Positions 24,992 to 34,407 of a DNA stretch of 64,000 nucleotides are shown in pieces. Location of the stretch: contig CALGSZ010000055.1 of assembly GCA_937901745.1 (NCBI GenBank), positions 1-64,000 on the forward strand. The letters run 5' to 3'. The translations under genes were made by a program, and so were the position numbers. The DNA comes from an uncultured Chloroflexota bacterium (GTDB taxonomy: Bacteria; Chloroflexota; Chloroflexia; Thermomicrobiales; UBA6265). The notes under the pieces are model-generated. The model was not told where the DNA came from. It was given only the letters and a program-made list of their open reading frames with translations, and did not search any database. Position 1 is the stretch's first letter; each line of letters starts with the position of its first letter.

Positions 24992-26013
24992 TCCCGCGTC
25001 CTTTCCACCCATGACAGATCGGCGAGTCGCGCAACCTCTTCGAGAAATGCTTGCTTGGCTTCCTCACCGCCGGTGATCTGGCAGCCTGCCGCCCGCGGAT
25101 GGCCCCCGCCGCCGAACTCGGACGCGATCGCCGCGAGATCGACATCGGCGTGGAGCGTCCGCATGCTCGCCCGCCACCCGTTCTCGCCCGCGTAGAGAAT
25201 AGCGGCCGCACGAGACCCTTCCGTGCCTGCCAGGAAGTTGACGATCCCCTCCGCCTCCGACGGCTTGGCGTTGCATTCGGCGAGTATCTCCGGCGTCACT
25301 TCGGTCCAGATCAGCGAGCCGGTCCACCGCGTATTGCGCAGCACACGTTCCCAAAGGCAGACCGTTGATTGCGGCTTCAGCCGGAAGAGATAGTCGGTGA
25401 TCAGCGCCGGGTTCGCGCCCGCGTCGACGAGATCGGCTGCGGTGCGCATCGTGCGGGAGGTTGTCGCCTCGGTACGAAGACCGAGCGTGTCGCCGTAGAT
25501 GCCGGTCAGCAGGCACTCGGCGATCTTCATCGTCATCGGCACGCGCCAAAGCTTGAGCAGCTCGGCGACTAGCTCGGCGGTCGAGGCAGCATCCGGCTCC
25601 ACGATGTTGACGGTCCCGAAGTGCTGATTCGTGACGTGGTGATCGATATTGAGGATGGGCACCACGCCACTCACCCGCGAGGGATCGTCCTGGTAGAAGG
25701 TGCCGAGACGCTTCTGGTCCGCGCAATCGACGAGGCAGAGCAAGTCGTACTCCGGCAGGGGATCTCGGCCGTAGATGAGCACGCGATCCATCCCCGGCAA
25801 GAACTCCAGATTGTGCGGCAGCTGACCGTCGCTGATAAGCACAGCTCCGTTGCACCCCAGCCAGTCGAGCGCATGCAAGAGCGCCAATGGCGAGGCGAGG
25901 CCATCGGCATCCACGTTCTGGTGCGTCGGCATGAGGACAAAGGAAGATTGGCGCAGCAAGTCGAGCGCAGCCTGTGCCTGCGCCGGATCAATCGCCCACG
26001 CCTGCGACGTCAT
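24988..26013 (-). CDS. nrnA: DHH/DHHA1 phosphoesterase (oligoribonuclease / pAp phosphatase NrnA type)
   Basis: A 341-residue DHH phosphoesterase: THQNVDADGLAS (metal-binding Asp), LVDCADQKRLG, ILNIDHHVTNQHFG (the DHH motif), TGIYGDTLGLRTEAT, and the DHHA1 GGGGHPRAAG near the C-terminus. NrnA degrades short oligoribonucleotides and pAp. Its place between rbfA and truB matches Firmicutes and Chloroflexota. ATGA overlap with rbfA. Confidence 0.92.
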   Translation of the reverse strand: MTSQAWAIDPAQAQAALDLLRQSSFVLMPTHQNVDADGLASPLALLHALDWLGCNGAVLISDGQLPHNLEFLPGMDRVLIYGRDPLPEYDLLCLVDCADQKRLGTFYQDDPSRVSGVVPILNIDHHVTNQHFGTVNIVEPDAASTAELVAELLKLWRVPMTMKIAECLLTGIYGDTLGLRTEATTSRTMRTAADLVDAGANPALITDYLFRLKPQSTVCLWERVLRNTRWTGSLIWTEVTPEILAECNAKPSEAEGIVNFLAGTEGSRAAAILYAGENGWRASMRTLHADVDLAAIASEFGGGGHPRAAGCQITGGEEAKQAFLEEVARLADLSWVERTRE

Positions 26014-26399
26014 CGCGAGGCGTCCTCCACCGGCGGTTGGGTCACTTTCCGCCGTGCTTCTTCCTCTTTCAATGATTGCAGCGTTCGCGCGATTTGGTCA
26101 GCATGCTCCATCGAGCGATCGTCCCGAAACTCCAACTCCGGGATCTGCCGCATATGGAGACGCGGCTTCAGCTGGCGACGGATGAATCCCGCCGCCGATC
26201 GCAAGGCCGTCAGTGTGGCCTCCCGCTCCTCGTCAGTCCCGAGGACGCTGACGTAGACCCTGGCGCTCCGCAGGTCGGTCGGTACATCCACATGGGTAAT
26301 GCTAAAGAAGCCGATTCGGGGATCTTTCACCTCCGTTCGGATGATATCCGTCAGCTCCTCCCGCAAGAATTCGCCGACCTGTCGCGTTCTGCGACTCAT
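26010..26399 (-). CDS. rbfA: Ribosome-binding factor A
   Basis: A 129-residue KH-domain protein: TRQVGEFLREELTDII, EVKDPRIGFFSITHVDVPTDLR, YVSVLGTDEERE and the C-terminal IPELEFRDDRSMEHADQIA. It matures the 16S rRNA 5' end. It lies 106 bases after infB. Confidence 0.96.
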   Translation of the reverse strand: MSRRTRQVGEFLREELTDIIRTEVKDPRIGFFSITHVDVPTDLRSARVYVSVLGTDEEREATLTALRSAAGFIRRQLKPRLHMRQIPELEFRDDRSMEHADQIARTLQSLKEEEARRKVTQPPVEDASR

Positions 26400-26505
26400 C
26401 GCATCTCTCCGTTAGGAGTCAGGGAGGGGGACCGGAGCGGGACGGGCCGCAGGAGAGGGTCGTTGAACCCACCTGCCTGGGGCCCAGTCCGTCGCCCGTA
26501 CCTCC

Positions 26506-28404
26506 CTATTTCCGCGCGATCTCTTCCCGGTGATAGAACTCCATCTGGTCACCGATCTGGAGATCGTTGAATCCATCGAGACCGAGGCCGCACTCGTAGC
26601 CGGCCGCCACCTCGCGCACGTCCTCCTTGAACCGCTTGAGCGACCGGATAGGCCCTTCGTAGACGACCGTCCCTCCGCGCAAGACACGTGCCGTCGAGTT
26701 GCGCGTCACCTTGCCGTCGAGCACATAGAGCCCGGCAACGACATCGCCGCTCGGCAGGCGGAAGGTCTCGCGGACCTCCGCGTAGCCATCGGTGACGTCA
26801 CGGAACTCCGGAGCGAGGAGACCGCGCATCGCGGCTTTGACCTCGTCGATGAGGGTGTAAATGATGTTGTAGTAGCGGATGTCGACACCGGACGCATCGG
26901 CGGCGCGCTTCGCGGCGACGTCCGGCCGCACGTTGAAGCCGATGATGATCGCCCGCGTCGCAACCGCGAGGCTGACATCCGACTCGGTGATCGCCCCTGT
27001 CCCGCCGTAGACGATGCTCACGTTGACGGGCGCATCGTCCTCGTTGAGCTTCAGCAGCGCGGCCTGGATCGCCTCCAGCGATCCTTGCACGTCCGCCTTC
27101 AGGATCACCCGCAGCTCGGCGGTGCCGCCCGCGCGAACCTGCCCGGCGACATCGGTGAGCTTGACCGACGCCTGACCGAGAAGCGATTCGACGCGTCGCT
27201 GCGCGGCACGCTGCTCCGCCAGCTGGCGAGCGGTTCGCTCATCTTCAAAGACCTGCACCAAGTCGCCAGCCTGCGGCACCTCAGGCAGACCCAGGATCTC
27301 GACCGGGGTGCTCGGCTCCGCCCGGCGGACACGCTTGCCGCGGTCGTCGAACATCGCCTTGATCCGGCCCCACGTCGCGCCGGCCACGATGATGTCGCGC
27401 ATATTCAGGGTGCCGCTCTGGACCAGCACCGTCGCGACCGGACCGCGACTCGGATCGACCTTCGCCTCGATGACGACGCCGGTCGCGAGCTTGTGCGGAT
27501 TCGCCTTGAGCTCGTGGAGGTCGGCGACAAGGAGGATCACTTCGAGGAGATCGTCCAGGCCGAGCTTCTCCCGCGCCGACACCTCGACCACCGGGACATC
27601 GCCGCCCCATTCCTCCGGAATGACGTCCAGCTCGGAGAGCTGTTGCTTGACGCGGTCCGGATTGGCGGTCGGCAGGTCGATCTTGTTGATCGCCACGATC
27701 ATCGGCACGTTCGCGGCCTTGATGTGCGCGATCGCCTCCCGCGTGGTTGGCATCACGCCGTCGTCCGCGGCCACCACCAGCACGGCGATGTCCGTCACCT
27801 GGGCGCCGCGCGCGCGCATCGCGGTGAAGGCTTCGTGACCGGGCGTGTCGAGGAAGGTGATCTTCCGGCCCTGCGTCTCGACCTGATACGCGCCGATGTG
27901 CTGCGTGATGCCACCGGCCTCGCCTTCCGCCACGTTCGCCGAGCGGATGGCATCGAGGAGCTTCGTCTTGCCGTGGTCGACGTGGCCCATGATGGTGACC
28001 ACCGGCGGCCGCGGCACCGCATTCGGATCAGCTTCCTCTTCTTGCTTGCGGCGAGCCAAATCAGCCGTCGCCTGCAGCGCCTCAGGAACCTCCTCGTAGG
28101 TTTCCCAATTCAGATTGGCAGCAACACGCGCGGCAGTGTCGTAGTCAATTTGCTGATTGATATTTGCCATGATGCCGAGCTTCATCAATTCCTTGATGAC
28201 CTCGACACCAGAGGTATCCAATTTCTGCGCCAGCTCCGCGACGGACAGCACCGGAGGCAGCCCGACCGGCTCTCTCGCGACCGGGGCGGCGCGGCGCAAC
28301 GCGACAGTCCGCGCCCCACCCGACCGGCTTGCCTTCATGCGCCGGCCACCGCCTCGACGCCTTCCTGCGCGCTCTGGCAGATCTTCGTCATAACGGTCTG
28401 TCAT
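26506..28404 (-). CDS. infB: Translation initiation factor IF-2, short form
   Basis: A 632-residue IF-2. After an Arg-rich start, residues about 50-110 form the conserved IF2-N module (SVAELAQKLDTSGVEVIKELMKLGI). The G domain follows with GHVDHGKT (P-loop), DTPGHEAFTAMRARGAQ and NKIDLP, then two beta-barrel domains and the fMet-tRNA-binding C2 domain. The long N-terminal extension of enteric IF-2 is absent. ATG overlaps the ylxR stop (ATGA). Confidence 0.97.
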   Translation of the reverse strand: MTDRYDEDLPERAGRRRGGGRRMKASRSGGARTVALRRAAPVAREPVGLPPVLSVAELAQKLDTSGVEVIKELMKLGIMANINQQIDYDTAARVAANLNWETYEEVPEALQATADLARRKQEEEADPNAVPRPPVVTIMGHVDHGKTKLLDAIRSANVAEGEAGGITQHIGAYQVETQGRKITFLDTPGHEAFTAMRARGAQVTDIAVLVVAADDGVMPTTREAIAHIKAANVPMIVAINKIDLPTANPDRVKQQLSELDVIPEEWGGDVPVVEVSAREKLGLDDLLEVILLVADLHELKANPHKLATGVVIEAKVDPSRGPVATVLVQSGTLNMRDIIVAGATWGRIKAMFDDRGKRVRRAEPSTPVEILGLPEVPQAGDLVQVFEDERTARQLAEQRAAQRRVESLLGQASVKLTDVAGQVRAGGTAELRVILKADVQGSLEAIQAALLKLNEDDAPVNVSIVYGGTGAITESDVSLAVATRAIIIGFNVRPDVAAKRAADASGVDIRYYNIIYTLIDEVKAAMRGLLAPEFRDVTDGYAEVRETFRLPSGDVVAGLYVLDGKVTRNSTARVLRGGTVVYEGPIRSLKRFKEDVREVAAGYECGLGLDGFNDLQIGDQMEFYHREEIARK

Positions 28405-28766
28405 GCTTCACTTCCTTCCTGCGACGCCCCCTCTGGCGACGAACGAGACACCGGTGGGAGGGTCGCCGCATACGCCCGGAGACGATTGATCGTTTCCGGG
28501 TCGATCTCGACTTTGAGCGCCCGGGAGAGGGCCTGGGAGCGGAGCGCGCGCTCCCAGCACTCCGGATCGTCGCAGAGATACGCTCCGCGGCCATTCATGC
28601 GGCCGGTTGGATCGATCTCGACACGGCCTTCCGGCGTTCGCACGATCCGAGTGAGCGTCCGCTTCGCGGATCGCTCGCGACACGAGACACACATTCGCTG
28701 TGGAATGTGCTTAGGTCGCGGGCCCTTCCGGCGCCCTTGTCGCTGCGCTGTCTGAGCAGAGGACAT
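28401..28766 (-). CDS. ylxR: YlxR family RNA-binding protein (DUF448)
   Basis: A 121-residue protein with the DUF448 core PQRMCVSCRERSAKRTLTRIVRTPEG and GRGAYLCDDPECWERAL. It sits between nusA and infB as in many Gram-positives. The ATG at 28766 has GAGG about 9 bases upstream; GTG 28781 and ATG 28772 are open alternatives. YlxR proteins are linked to RNase P or nucleoid-level control in other species; the role here is unknown. Confidence 0.93.
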   Translation of the reverse strand: MSSAQTAQRQGRRKGPRPKHIPQRMCVSCRERSAKRTLTRIVRTPEGRVEIDPTGRMNGRGAYLCDDPECWERALRSQALSRALKVEIDPETINRLRAYAATLPPVSRSSPEGASQEGSEA

Positions 28767-28793
28767 CGCCATCTGCCTCACTCGCGCCCGCTC

Positions 28794-30146
28794 TTAGCTC
28801 TCGGGCGTGCCCGCCCCCGCGTGAGCGCCCGACGACGCCGGAAGCTCATCGAGCGGCAGCTCCCGCCCGGTCGCGAAGTCGTACCGGGCGCGCAACTCAC
28901 GATTGTAGTAGACCTCTAGGACGTCGCCGCGCAACTCAACGTCGACGCTCATGCCAACCAGGCTAGGCGGCAGCGGGCCAAAGGTCCGCTCGCGCACCGA
29001 GATGGTGCCATCGCCACGCACCAGTCGCGGCTGGCGTCCCTGCCACGCGAACTCGTCCGGCTGCGCGGCCGCCAGCGCCTCGCGCGCCTGCCGCAACAGC
29101 TCGAAGTCCTGATCGCGCAGCGACTCCGGATCCTTGATGTCGATCCGCCAGCCCGTCAGCTTGTAGGCGAGCCGCGCGTTCTGCCCTTCCTTACCAATCG
29201 CGAGCGACATCTGATCAGTTGGCACGATGACCGTTGCGATCTTCTCCGCCTCGTTCAGATGGACGCTCGTCGGCTTGGCGGGCGAAAGCGCGTTCGCGAT
29301 GAAGGTCGCCGTGTCCGGCGACCACTCGATGACGTCGATCTTCTCGCCGTACAGCTCGTTGACGATGTTCTGGATGCGGACGCCACGAATGCCGACGCAC
29401 GAGCCGACAGGATCAACCTTCTCCTGCCGGGCCGCGACCGCGACCTTCGACCGCAGCCCTGGCTCGCGGGCCACCTCCATGATCTCAACCGCGCCGGAGT
29501 AGATCTCCGGCACCTCCGCCTCGAACAGGCGGCGGATCAGGTTCGGGTGGGAGCGCGACACGATCAGCTGCGGCCCGCGCTGATCCTTGTTGACCTCGAG
29601 CAGGTAGACCTTCAGGCGCTGACCAGGGCGATACCGCTCAGTCGGGACCTGCTCGCGGACCGGCATCACCGCCTCGGCCTTGCCAAGCTCGACAATGACC
29701 GCTCGGGAGTCCGCGCGCTGCACGATGCCGTTCAGCACCTCACCCTGCTTATCCGCGTACTCCTCATAAATGCTGTCACGCTCGTAGTCGCGAATCTTCT
29801 GCAGAACGACTTGCTTCGCGGTCTGCGCCGCGATGCGGCCAAAGTTCTTCGGCGTTTGCTCGATGCGGATCTGGTCTCCAATTTGCGCGTTTGGCGCGTA
29901 CACGCGAGCCTCTTCCAGCGTAATTTCATTCACTGGGTCTTCGACTTCGGCCACAACGCGCTTGACGACGTAGACATGCATCGCGCCGGAGTTGAGATCA
30001 AGATCAACCTCGACCTCCTCCTCAGTGTTCGCCATCTTCTTGTAAACAGTCTTGAGGGCGTGCTCCACCGAGGACAGGACCGCTTCGCGTGGGATGCCGC
30101 GTTCAGCAGCGATCTGCAGAATCGCGGTGTGGAAGTCGCTCTTCAT
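28794..30146 (-). CDS. nusA: Transcription termination/antitermination factor NusA
   Basis: A 450-residue NusA with an N-terminal polymerase-binding domain (1-130), an S1 domain (about 135-200, GEVLNGIVQRADSRAVIV), KH1 (GVRIQNIVNELYGEKIDVIEWS) and KH2 (IGKEGQNARLAYKLTGWRIDI). A further C-terminal stretch does not look like the AR repeats of E. coli. The ATG at 30146 has AGGAGG 8 bases upstream. RimP, which usually precedes nusA, is absent; nusA opens the operon behind its own promoter and a hairpin. Confidence 0.97.
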   Translation of the reverse strand: MKSDFHTAILQIAAERGIPREAVLSSVEHALKTVYKKMANTEEEVEVDLDLNSGAMHVYVVKRVVAEVEDPVNEITLEEARVYAPNAQIGDQIRIEQTPKNFGRIAAQTAKQVVLQKIRDYERDSIYEEYADKQGEVLNGIVQRADSRAVIVELGKAEAVMPVREQVPTERYRPGQRLKVYLLEVNKDQRGPQLIVSRSHPNLIRRLFEAEVPEIYSGAVEIMEVAREPGLRSKVAVAARQEKVDPVGSCVGIRGVRIQNIVNELYGEKIDVIEWSPDTATFIANALSPAKPTSVHLNEAEKIATVIVPTDQMSLAIGKEGQNARLAYKLTGWRIDIKDPESLRDQDFELLRQAREALAAAQPDEFAWQGRQPRLVRGDGTISVRERTFGPLPPSLVGMSVDVELRGDVLEVYYNRELRARYDFATGRELPLDELPASSGAHAGAGTPES

Positions 30147-30270
30147 CCCGCGCACCTCCTTCGTAGAATTGTGATGATGCAGGAAACTCCCCCGGTGATT
30201 CGGGCTCGGGTTTCGAGATTTCGGATCACCTGCGCGAAGAACCTAGTGCCGCTCGGAACCGAACAATAAA

Positions 30271-30295
30271 GAACGTGGGTACAGGACCCACGTTC
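30271..30295 (-). terminator. Attenuator-like hairpin in the nusA leader
   Basis: GAACGTGGGT and ACCCACGTTC form a perfect 10-bp stem with a 5-base loop. On the minus strand it is followed by TTTATTGTT, the layout of an intrinsic terminator, and it lies about 20 bases after the predicted nusA transcription start and 125 bases before the nusA ATG. Conditional termination of the nusA operon is the simplest reading; that is inference. Confidence 0.65.
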
Positions 30296-30322
30296 GCCGC
30301 GAGCACTTGGTTCCTCGCATTG

Positions 30323-30351
30323 ATCATATCAAATTCGCCGGGTTGCGGCAA
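30323..30351 (-). promoter_or_regulatory. Promoter of the nusA-ylxR-infB-rbfA-nrnA-truB-ribF operon
   Basis: On the minus strand TTGCCG (30351-30346) and TATGAT (30328-30323) with a 17-base spacer. The predicted start is near 30316, giving a leader of about 170 bases. Confidence 0.75.
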
Positions 30352-30442
30352 GGCAGACACGGGCAGGCACGTGCGCCCGGCTACCTGCATCCGCCAATTG
30401 GGCATCCGCGCCCGCCTAGCCGTGACCGGTCCAACCCGGTGC

Positions 30443-30448
30443 TATACT
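30443..30448 (+). promoter_or_regulatory. Possible -10 box for yvcK
   Basis: TATACT 59 bases before the yvcK ATG. The only -35 candidate is GTGACC at a 15-base spacing, so the assignment is weak. Confidence 0.4.
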
Positions 30449-30506
30449 CCCGCTCGGGAAGCCGCCACGACCGCGCATCAGCATCGCCCGGCGGCCTGGA
30501 GGGGCT

Positions 30507-31868
30507 ATGGATCTCGGAAGCTGGCGCACCTGGCTTCGGCCGGGGATGATGATCAAGCGCTGGGTGATCCTCTTCTCGCTCAGCGTCATCATCGTCAGCC
30601 TCGGCCTGGCGATGGGTCTGGCTTGGATCTATCGCAACTACGATTTTCCTCGGCAGACATCCGACGCCATTCGAATCCTCACGCTTCAGTTCATCCCGCA
30701 TCCATACCGTGAGCTGCTCTTGGTCACGGCGGGCAGCGGGCTGCTGGCTTTCTCGTTCCTCCGATTGAGCCACTCGATCATCCAGCCGCTGATGGCCATG
30801 ACCTCCGGCACGCAGCGCCTCGCCGAGATCGTTGCCGAGCATCGGTTTGGCCCAGATCGGCCAGAGCTCAACATCGTCGCAATCGGCGGCGGAACCGGCC
30901 TCTCGACCCTGCTGCGCGGCCTGAAGCTGCACGATGTCGGCATCACGGCCATCGTGACCGTCGCCGACGACGGTGGCAGCACCGGACGCATCCGGCGGGA
31001 CTTCGACATCCCCGCGCCGGGCGATATCCGCAACTGCATCACCGCGCTGGCCGACAACGAGTCCCTGGTCAGCAAGCTCTTCCAATACCGCTTCGATAAG
31101 GAAGGGTCGGAGCTGGCCGGGCACTCGTTCGGCAACCTCTTCATCACAGCGCTGACCCAGGTGACCGGAAGCTTCGAGCAGGCAGTGATCGAGTCGGCGC
31201 GCGTTCTGGCCGTGCGCGGTCGCGTCCTCCCCTCGACGCTTGAAAACGTGACGCTTTGCGCCGAGCTCGTTGACGGGACGCACGTCCGCGGCGAATCGAC
31301 GATCTCCCGCGACAAGCCGCCGATCAAGCGCGTCTATCTCGATCCCGAAAACCCGAACGGCTACGAGCCGGCCCTTGGAGCAATCGTCAATGCCGACTTG
31401 ATCATTCTCGGTCCCGGCAGCCTCTACACGAGCGTCCTTCCGAACCTGCTGGTGTCCGGCGTCGTGGAAGCGATCCGCTGGTCGCGTGGCACGGTCGTCT
31501 ACGTCTGCAACGTCGCCACGCAGCCGGGCGAGACAGACCACTTCAGCGCCCGCGATCACATCGAGACGATCGTCCAGTACCTCGGCCCGGGCGTCGTTAG
31601 CTACGCCATCGTCAACAGCAACCGAGCTTCCGCTTCCGCGATCAAGCCGGAGTGGAACATCGCCGCGGTCGTGGATGACGACCTCGAGGGGATCGAAAAC
31701 GAGGTCACCATCGTCGCTCGCGACGTGGTGAACGATCGCAACCCACTTCGCCACGACCCTGAGAAACTGGCCGCTGTCCTGCTCGAGATCGCGCGGCGAC
31801 CCAAGCAGCTTGGCGTGGATTATCATCCTGCCGAGATGGTCGTGGCCGGAGCTAGCCGCAACTGGTAG
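30507..31868 (+). CDS. YvcK/YbhK-family gluconeogenesis factor with N-terminal membrane segments
   Basis: A 453-residue protein. Residues about 115-450 are the YvcK fold: IVAIGGGTGLSTLLRGLK, VTVADDGGSTGRIRRDF, PGDIRNCITALAD, GHSFGNLFITALTQ, ADLIILGPGSLYTSVLPNLLV and YVCNVATQPGETD. YvcK binds UDP-GlcNAc in Bacillus and affects cell wall and carbon metabolism. Two hydrophobic helices (about 18-42 and 70-88) precede the domain, so this form is anchored in the membrane. ATG at 30507 has GGAGGGG upstream. It precedes the gap-pgk-tpiA cluster by 199 bases. Confidence 0.92.
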   Translation: MDLGSWRTWLRPGMMIKRWVILFSLSVIIVSLGLAMGLAWIYRNYDFPRQTSDAIRILTLQFIPHPYRELLLVTAGSGLLAFSFLRLSHSIIQPLMAMTSGTQRLAEIVAEHRFGPDRPELNIVAIGGGTGLSTLLRGLKLHDVGITAIVTVADDGGSTGRIRRDFDIPAPGDIRNCITALADNESLVSKLFQYRFDKEGSELAGHSFGNLFITALTQVTGSFEQAVIESARVLAVRGRVLPSTLENVTLCAELVDGTHVRGESTISRDKPPIKRVYLDPENPNGYEPALGAIVNADLIILGPGSLYTSVLPNLLVSGVVEAIRWSRGTVVYVCNVATQPGETDHFSARDHIETIVQYLGPGVVSYAIVNSNRASASAIKPEWNIAAVVDDDLEGIENEVTIVARDVVNDRNPLRHDPEKLAAVLLEIARRPKQLGVDYHPAEMVVAGASRNW

Positions 31869-32067
31869 CGACGGCACGGGCCTTGCGCGACAGCGGAGCG
31901 GAGGCCCCGGCGGGCCAGGTGTAATCATGGAACCTGCGTAGCCCTACCTTCGGGATCGCCGCGGAACCGGGCGACCTGCGATTCCCGCATGGCTCGATCC
32001 GGTTGATCCGTCCCGCGACCACCCGAGCGGCATCGCGCAGCGCCCACGTATCTAGAGGAGGTACCTG

Positions 32068-33099
32068 ATGCCGATTCGAGTAGGAATCAACGGCTTCGGC
32101 CGGATTGGCCGGCAAGTCCTGAAGGCGGTCAATCAAGGAGGGTTCAGCGATCTCTTTGAGATCGTCGCCGTCAACGACTTGACCGACGCCAAGACGCTCG
32201 CCCATCTCCTCAAGTACGACTCGACGTACGGCCGTTACGATGCGGACATCACCGCCGAGGACAACGCCATCATCATCAACGGCTCGCGGGTGAAGGTCTT
32301 CGCGGAGCGCGAGCCAGCCGACATCCCCTGGGGCAAGGAGGGTGTGGACGTCGTCGTCGAGTCGACCGGGCGCTTCACAAATGCCGAGAAGGCGAAGGCG
32401 CACCTCGACGCTGGCGCGAAGAAGGTCATCATCTCCGCTCCGGCCAAGGGAGAGGACATCACCATCGTCCTCGGCGTGAACGAGAGCGCCTACGACCCGG
32501 ATAAGCACCACATCATCTCCAACGCCTCGTGCACGACCAACTGCCTCGCGCCCGTCGCCAAGGTCGTGCTGGAGAAGTTCGGCATCAAGCGCGGCTTGAT
32601 GACGACGGTCCACTCCTACACCAACGACCAGGTGATCCTTGACGGGCCGCACCGGGACCTGCGGCGAGCTCGGTCGGCAGCGATCAACATCGTTCCGACC
32701 ACGACCGGCGCCGCGCGGGCGCTCGCGCTCGTCCTGCCGGAGCTGAAGGGCAAGTTCGACGGCTTCTCGCTGCGCGTCCCCACGGCTACGGTCTCGGTCA
32801 TCGACTTCGTCGCCGAGACCGAAAAGCCGGTCACGGTCGATGAGGTCAATCAGGCATTCAAGGAAGCCGCGGAGACGCCGGCGCTGCAAGGCATCCTCGG
32901 CGTCACGGACGAACCCCTGGTCTCCTCGGATCTGCGCCAGGATCCGCGCTCGGCGATCGTTGATCTGCTCTCCACCATGGTCATGGGCGAGAACATGGTC
33001 AAGGTGATCGCCTGGTACGACAACGAGTGGGGATACTCGTGCCGGGTCGCGGACGCGATCGCGCTCGTCTGCGAGGCGGGCATCCCGGGCACGGCATAA
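32068..33099 (+). CDS. gap: Glyceraldehyde-3-phosphate dehydrogenase, type I
   Basis: A 343-residue enzyme: IRVGINGFGRIGRQVL (NAD binding), the catalytic Cys in SNASCTTNCLAPVAKVV, the His in TTVHSYTNDQ, the phosphate site NIVPTTTGAA, and WYDNEWGYSCRV. It phosphorylates GAP to 1,3-bisphosphoglycerate. A ribosome site AGAGGAGGT lies about 8 bases upstream. First gene of gap-pgk-tpiA-secG. Confidence 0.98.
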   Translation: MPIRVGINGFGRIGRQVLKAVNQGGFSDLFEIVAVNDLTDAKTLAHLLKYDSTYGRYDADITAEDNAIIINGSRVKVFAEREPADIPWGKEGVDVVVESTGRFTNAEKAKAHLDAGAKKVIISAPAKGEDITIVLGVNESAYDPDKHHIISNASCTTNCLAPVAKVVLEKFGIKRGLMTTVHSYTNDQVILDGPHRDLRRARSAAINIVPTTTGAARALALVLPELKGKFDGFSLRVPTATVSVIDFVAETEKPVTVDEVNQAFKEAAETPALQGILGVTDEPLVSSDLRQDPRSAIVDLLSTMVMGENMVKVIAWYDNEWGYSCRVADAIALVCEAGIPGTA

Positions 33100-33219
33100 C
33101 CTCGGAGTCACGAGCTCACGTTCTGGAAATTGCGGCGAGGCGGGTCGCGGCGCGCTCTGCCAGCGGGCAGGAGTCGCCACCCGACCCGCCTATGGCATGA
33201 GTGGCGGGGGAAGGACGGT

Positions 33220-34407
33220 ATGGCTATCCGCTCGGTGAAAGATGCGGACGTCCGTGGAAAACGCGTCCTCGTGCGCGTTGATTTCAACGTGCCCCTAGAG
33301 GCAGGGAAGATCACCGATGACACGCGCATCCGTGCCTCGCTGCCGACGATTCGGGACCTTCTCGACCGGGGCGCGGCCGTCATTCTCGCCAGCCACCTCG
33401 GCCGGCCAAAGGGTAAGGTCGTCGAGGAGCTACGCCTCGCGCCAGTAGCCACCCGCCTTTCCGAGCTTCTCGGCCGGCCGGTCCGCGCCGTCACGGACGT
33501 CGTCGGGCCAGAGGCGCAGGCAGCCTGCAGTGCGATGCAGCCGGGCGACGTGGTGCTGCTGGAAAACGTGCGCTTCGAACCCGGTGAAGAGAAGAACGAT
33601 CCGGAGCTTGCGCGGCGCTTCGCCGCCCTGGCTGACCTTTATGTCGATGACGCGTTCGGCAGTGCGCACCGCGCGCATGCCTCAGTCGTCGGCGTTGCCA
33701 ACCACCTGCCGGCGTACGCGGGCTACCTGATGCAGACGGAGATCGAGGCACTCGACCGGTTGCTCCACAACCCGGAACGCCCGTACGTCGCAATCCTCGG
33801 CGGCGCGAAGGTGTCCGACAAGCTGGGCGTCCTCACGAATCTCCTCGACCGCGTCGACTCCATACTCGTCGGCGGCGGGATGGCCAACACCTTCCTCATG
33901 GCCGATGGCATCCCGGTCGGACGCTCGCTGGCCGAGCCAGAGCTTGTGGACCAGGCCCGGGACATCCTCAACAAGGCGCGAACCAAGGGCGTCACGTTCC
34001 TCTTGCCGACCGACGTCGTCGTGGCGGTAGATCTCGATAGTCAGGGACACATCGTCCCGATCAGCCGCATACCGCAAGACATGGCGATCTACGACATCGG
34101 CACGCAGACGGTCGAGCGGTTCGCGCCGGAGATTGCCAAGGCGCGAACGATCTTCTGGAATGGCCCGATGGGCGTCTTCGAGCGCGAGCCATTCGCGGCT
34201 GGCACGCTCGCGATTGCCAAGCTAGTCGGAGACTCCCAAGCCTACTCCGTCGTCGGCGGCGGTGACTCGATCGCCGCGATCGAGCAGGCCGGAGTCGCGG
34301 ATCGGATCTCGCACGTTTCCACCGGAGGAGGAGCTTCTCTGGAATACGTCGAGGGCCGAGAGCTTCCCGGCATCGCTGTCCTGGATCAGCGCGGAGAGAC
34401 GGCATGA
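33220..34407 (+). CDS. pgk: Phosphoglycerate kinase
   Basis: A 395-residue two-lobe kinase: KRVLVRVDFNVPLEAG, ILASHLGRPKG, NVRFEPGEEKND, AILGGAKVSDKLGVL, and the nucleotide lobe FWNGPMGVFE and VVGGGDSIAAIE. The ATG at 33220 has GGGGGAAGGA upstream; the longer open frame from 33130 lacks family residues. It makes ATP from 1,3-bisphosphoglycerate and overlaps tpiA by ATGA. Confidence 0.98.
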   Translation: MAIRSVKDADVRGKRVLVRVDFNVPLEAGKITDDTRIRASLPTIRDLLDRGAAVILASHLGRPKGKVVEELRLAPVATRLSELLGRPVRAVTDVVGPEAQAACSAMQPGDVVLLENVRFEPGEEKNDPELARRFAALADLYVDDAFGSAHRAHASVVGVANHLPAYAGYLMQTEIEALDRLLHNPERPYVAILGGAKVSDKLGVLTNLLDRVDSILVGGGMANTFLMADGIPVGRSLAEPELVDQARDILNKARTKGVTFLLPTDVVVAVDLDSQGHIVPISRIPQDMAIYDIGTQTVERFAPEIAKARTIFWNGPMGVFEREPFAAGTLAIAKLVGDSQAYSVVGGGDSIAAIEQAGVADRISHVSTGGGASLEYVEGRELPGIAVLDQRGETA

